A program made the translations under genes and the position numbers. The notes beneath the pieces were generated by a model that worked only from the letters and a program-made list of their open reading frames with translations, did not search any database and was not told where the DNA came from. A stretch of DNA of 64,000 bases from Tenrec ecaudatus (lineage: Eukaryota; Chordata; Mammalia; Afrosoricida; Tenrecidae), in NCBI RefSeq assembly GCF_050624435.1, contig NC_134538.1, positions 127,330,937 to 127,394,936 on the forward strand, written 5' to 3'. Position 1 is the first letter of the stretch. The number at the start of each line of letters is the position of its first letter. Shown piece by piece: positions 59,760 through 64,000 of the stretch.

Positions 59760-62700
59760 CTGGGGGCGGGGAGGAAAAGTCACAGCTGGCGCTTTCCATC
59801 TGGGACCTGTATTTTCGAGGTTTCATAAGGAATGATCACGCAGCGGTGTGCGGCGGGCCCCGACTGCATGGGGTTGGCATTTCACACCGTGGCTGGATGT
59901 CACGTGCTTCAGGCTGCTCCGCGAAGCCTCTTTTAGCAAAGAAAGTGATCGGCCTCTGAGTTTTACACTTTCTCCCACCCGACCCGCCCAGTGAGCCGAA
60001 CCCTGCTTCTCTTTAGAAGCTGACCGTGAGCAGACAGGCCTTGGTAACAAACACACGTCGGTATGGTTTAGCCATCACGCCGGCAATATGGCTGATGAGT
60101 GCCCACGTCCTTTGTTCGCCCATCTCATCACTCAATGATTCCCTACTGGTACCAGACAGGAGTCTATGAGGGGGCTTCAAAAAATTGCAAGGATAACCCC
60201 ATAATCTTATAATTCCATTTTTCCAGGAAATATCGAAGCTACCCCCGCCCCCACCCAAATATGACCCGATCTATGTTGTTCCCTCACTGACTCAAAGCAG
60301 AGGAGAAGACTGAGACATGGATACTGAAAAGATAGTAGAAAATGAGGGATTCAGACAAGCAGGGCAGGATGGGGATTTGGGAGGGTGCTGTGGGTGGCCC
60401 GGTGGAAATGTGAGGCAGACTGAGCACCCAAAATAGGCAGATGGGGAACGCTGCAACACTGCTGAACATGGCGAGGGCCCGGTGCAAGTAGAAGGCAGGT
60501 TACAGAGAAAGGAGAGCAAACGGACCTGGAAAACAGAACCTGAACCAAGACCGCGACCAGTCTATGCCAAGCACGTCTTGATGGAACTGGGAGAGCGAAC
60601 CAGCACACGCTCAAATGTACACTTCTCTTCCCGACGAGCACTGCCGGCCCCTTTTCTCTGAGAAAGGGGAGTTAGGGATTAAGCCAAATGGGGCTCACAC
60701 TTTAACAGAGCCCTTGACTTCCTCATTTACGAACTGCTCCTGCTCTTGAAAGTGAACCGAGTGGGAATATAAAGAAACAGCACTTCATTAGGCCTAAGAG
60801 GATGTGTGACGAGAATTTTCAAGGGGGAAAGCAATGAATACACGGGACCGCACATGCCAACCGTGCATGCCAAACTCAATCCTAATAGGATTGAGGGGGG
60901 GACGAGGAGAGAGACGGGGAAGGGAGTCCTTGGCGGGTGTCTCGGGGCTAAAAGGGAGTTGAGAGGAAGCACATTTGAGCCGGTCCTGGCTGCGCTTCCT
61001 TCTCCCGCCCTTCTGGAAAGATCCAAGTCCCCAAGGGCAGTGAGGAGCTACCCAACTTCCTGTGGAAACGGGGCCACATGCTAGCGAAAGAACAAAAGTC
61101 TTTCATTAGTCCTCAAACTCCTTCGGTCTGTTTCTGCAAAGCTGCCTCCGAATTTATAATAAATAAGAGAATCGTGAGTTTTGAAAACACCTGGCTATTC
61201 TACAAACACAGACCGCACAGACACGGAGATCTGCTAGCTAGCCTAAGAAACCCTAGCCAGCCAGTGGGTGACCAGCCAATGCCATGACAAACGCAGGTTA
61301 AGAATCAGTCACGTGGTCTTCCTCCTCCCGCCTAACTCTAGTTCCGCTCTGTTCTGGACACTCAGTGGCATCCCCATCCTGCTACTGACCCAGCCTGGGC
61401 ATCTAGGCAATCTCTGATTCATACATTCCTCTACTTTTTCTCCCGTTGCTCTGCTTCTTGTCTTTTCAAGGGGCGTCCTTCCCAATCCCTGGTCCAGCCG
61501 TTGGTTCTAAGGCTTTAGAAAGCAGGCGCTCCTTGGCGCACTGACCCGCAAAGGCAGCGGCTGCAGCAGCAGGTCTCAGAGTATGGCAACAAGGGAGGGA
61601 GGTGTGATCTGAAAAATCTCTCCAAGTGAAGCTGCTGGGACCCCCGGGTCGCTGGGGGAAGTGCCTTCCTGGGCGAGTGTCATGGCCGGCCAAGTCACAT
61701 CCTCCTCCTGCACTTCCACCAGGGCCTTCCAACCTGCCTTTTCTTCTCCCGGCCCCCGCGCCTCCCTCTTTCCTTCTGGGCTCCCTTCCACTCCTTCCCT
61801 ACCTCTCAGTTCCTAGTCAATGGCTCCCAAACGGTCCACAAAGCTCACACTCCGCAGGGAGCAAAGTCCTGCGGGCACAAGCCTGCTTTTTCAATGTTCA
61901 CTCGCTGTCTCCTTACACCTGAGGCAGACCGACGGAGGATGCTGGCAGCACATCACCCTGAACTGGCCAGCCCCGAGTAACCCTGCTGATTGCAGACAAT
62001 TTCCCCCCATCACCTCTCACAGACATCTCGCTCCGTGTCCTGTGTCCAGTGGAATACCATCCTGGTCCTCTCCTTGTGCATGCGGCTTTCTTCAGCATCC
62101 CGGGGGAAACTAGCTGTACTGAACGCATCCCCTTCACTGGACATCTCCCACAGCGGCTAGCACATTCCTTCAGGTAGCATGCCCTGTTTACCAGTGCAGC
62201 TTCTCCTTTACAGAACTGGAAGTCCCTGGAAAGAAGTGGCCCGTCTGGCTTGGCCATCTTGCACTGGGCAGGGGTTTGTTTTTTGTTTTTTTGGCACACA
62301 GAAGGTTGCTGGATACATTTAGCTATGCACCACTCACCCACACATAGCAATTACATGTCAAGCATCAGCATATATGATTTACGACATCTCTGCTACGCGC
62401 TGCAAGGTTCCTCCTGCTTCCAGCGCAGGGAGTGATTTCACACAACCTATAGACGACGAAGCAACAGTGTTTCCACTGGATCAATGAGAAAGCCACCGGA
62501 TGGCCAAACAGAGGCTTGGGGGTTCGTGCCCACGCCTGTCTAACCCAAAGATGCTCTTCCTGCACAAGCTGGGGCCCAATGGGCAGGTTTCTTCCCATCA
62601 ACAGAACTCTGACAGCTTGTACCCATTCCTCGTGGATCAGTTCAATCTCCATCTCGACTGCGCCTTCTGCACGGAGGTGGGTCCACTGCATTCCCTCGAA

Positions 62701-64000
62701 TGAGTGAGTACTCAACTACAGAGTATAACCCAAAGGGCTTCTGAATATAATAAATGAACGCAGACCTGCTCACATGCACAGAGATGATATCCAAAACACA
62801 GGCCCCACACACACTCACGAAAACGATGACGAGGACTTTCAGGTGTCGGGTCGCATGAGACTATGTGCAGCTGATGGTAAATTCTAAGCACCAGGATGGG
62901 CGTGTGGTTGTAAGTGAGGGAGAGGGTTGTGTGACAAAGAATACGCTATTCAAGGCAAGTCCCCCCCCCCCAGTCTTTATCGGGTGTCAAAGTCACATGA
63001 ACCTTTCCTGCCTTACAGTGACGGGTGGGGCAGTGGGCATGGTGATGCAGAGCGGAGGACTGAACTGCTCAGCCTCAATGTCCCTCCTACAGTCCTGTCG
63101 AGGCAGTGGGTGACCTGGTGAACTGCTAGCAAGAGTCAGCTTCATGCTCCCGCCATGTCCTACACGGTGGCTTTGAGTGGGAATGGAGTTGACACCAATG
63201 AGTTGAGTAACGTCCTTCTCTGGCTTCTAGACCCATCTTTGTTCCCAGACGTCCCTCACAGGCATTAGCAGAGGACATAAGTGAGCCTTTGACCCACCCT
63301 CCTTACGCCTATGGGAAATCCACTCCTCACAGTTGTGTCTAACCTGAGAGTGGGGTAGATATGGGCCACACCTCCAACGGGGGTGGGGGGAAGGATGATT
63401 CAAAAGTAATTTCCATCTGAGAAGCAATAAGCAAATGAAGGGTCTTATGTGCACCGACACATACTTTAAGCCATGCAAAGTCTGTCACTAGCAGGCAGCT
63501 GCTGTAGAAAACAAAGGGACTTTGTACCGAGACATTCCCTAGTCTCAGAGTCACGTTACATTTCTAAATGGAAAAAAAAAAACAACGAGAAAATCCACAT
63601 TGGAGGAGGAATCGCATTATCTCGGTCACACCATTCTTGCAAAACTTCTGCAAAACCTTACCAGCTAAAGATAACACGATTTCTTCTTCAGTTACCAGAC
63701 TCTGCCCTAGAACATAAACAGCAGGGATTTACTCTCCAGATGTCCACTGTGGTTTGGAAGCAAGTCAAGGCCACCTCTCTCCATGGGGAAATAAACAATG
63801 CTCTTGAATTAAAACTTCACCGTGCAACTGAACTACCTCAGCAGAGGGTGCTCTCTCCTTCCAGCCACAGAAAGCACATATGTCACCGTCCTGTTTCACC
63901 ACCCAATTTACAGCGACGAGAACACTGAAGTGACTCACACAGCCGTTTCCACATTACCCGATGTCCCCTATGACTCCGTGAGAACGATATGGCTTCCTTA
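59760..64000 (-). other. LAMB1: LAMB1 intron 5 (partial)
   Basis: At least 4.2 kb, continuing past the window. The exon 5 sequence (ending FHFTHLIMTFK in human) is not found. It contains a mariner-type MITE (60165-60248) and C/T-rich low-complexity bits. An open frame at 62365-62715 (-) has no recognisable domain. Confidence 0.75.
60165..60248. mobile_element. mariner-type MITE, ~84 bp, copy 2
   Basis: The left end TATGAGGGGGCTTCAAAAAATTGC and right end '...tccaggaaatatcgaagctaccccc' form the inverted pair. Same family as 7832-7918, with TA at the left edge. Confidence 0.65.

Noticed and set aside
63120-63215. Possible AfroSINE tail ('ggtggctttgagtgggaatggagttgacacc')
   Set aside because: Only the tail-like part is seen; too weak to annotate.

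Overview
The window is vertebrate, and specifically mammalian, nuclear DNA. It holds two convergent housekeeping/structural genes. At the left edge, on the + strand, are the last two coding exons of DLD (dihydrolipoamide dehydrogenase, the E3 subunit of the 2-oxo-acid dehydrogenase complexes). The rest of the window, about 3.8 kb to 64 kb on the - strand, is the laminin beta-1 gene LAMB1. The tail-to-tail DLD/LAMB1 pair is the known mammalian arrangement (human chromosome 7q31). The repeats point to an afrotherian. There are more than 35 copies of a tRNA-headed SINE of the AfroSINE type, at least one clear SPIN-type hAT transposon with a fragment of a second, and mariner-like MITEs. Among afrotherians SPIN elements are known from tenrecs, so a tenrec such as Echinops is my best guess. 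The species cannot be proven from the window alone.

LAMB1 layout: 29 coding exons were placed by hand on the - strand, from 59759 down to the stop codon at 3948-3950. All junctions are GT-AG and all phases agree. The exons sum to 4,938 nt, which is 1,645 codons plus a stop. This is the length expected if the window carries human residues 142-1786. Five more 5' exons (signal peptide and most of the N-terminal LN domain) must lie beyond base 64000. In transcript order the exons encode the end of the LN domain, LE repeats 1-5, the LF (laminin IV type B) domain, LE repeats 6-13, coiled-coil domain II, the cysteine-rich beta-knob (domain alpha), and coiled-coil domain I ending in the chain-linking C-terminal cysteine. 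I use human exon numbers 6-34 throughout.

Between and inside the genes: the 3.3 kb between the DLD stop and the LAMB1 poly(A) end has a GT microsatellite and a palindromic MITE. The introns carry most of the repeats. These are AfroSINE copies in both orientations, five 3' ends of a LINE-1-like retroposon (all antisense to LAMB1), a solo LTR with intact target-site duplication, two older MaLR-type LTRs, SPIN pieces, several palindromic MITEs, two minisatellites and several long G/C homopolymers.

No new protein-coding system was found. The most interesting observations are: (i) three well-known bioactive laminin beta-1 peptides (RYVVLPR, PDSGR, YIGSR) are all changed here; (ii) the horizontally transferred SPIN element and a SINE-SPIN chimera; (iii) a minisatellite carrying repeated CACGTG E-boxes about 20 nt from a splice donor; (iv) a 21-bp minisatellite that arose inside a SINE; and (v) a ~100-bp near-perfect palindrome in intron 13.
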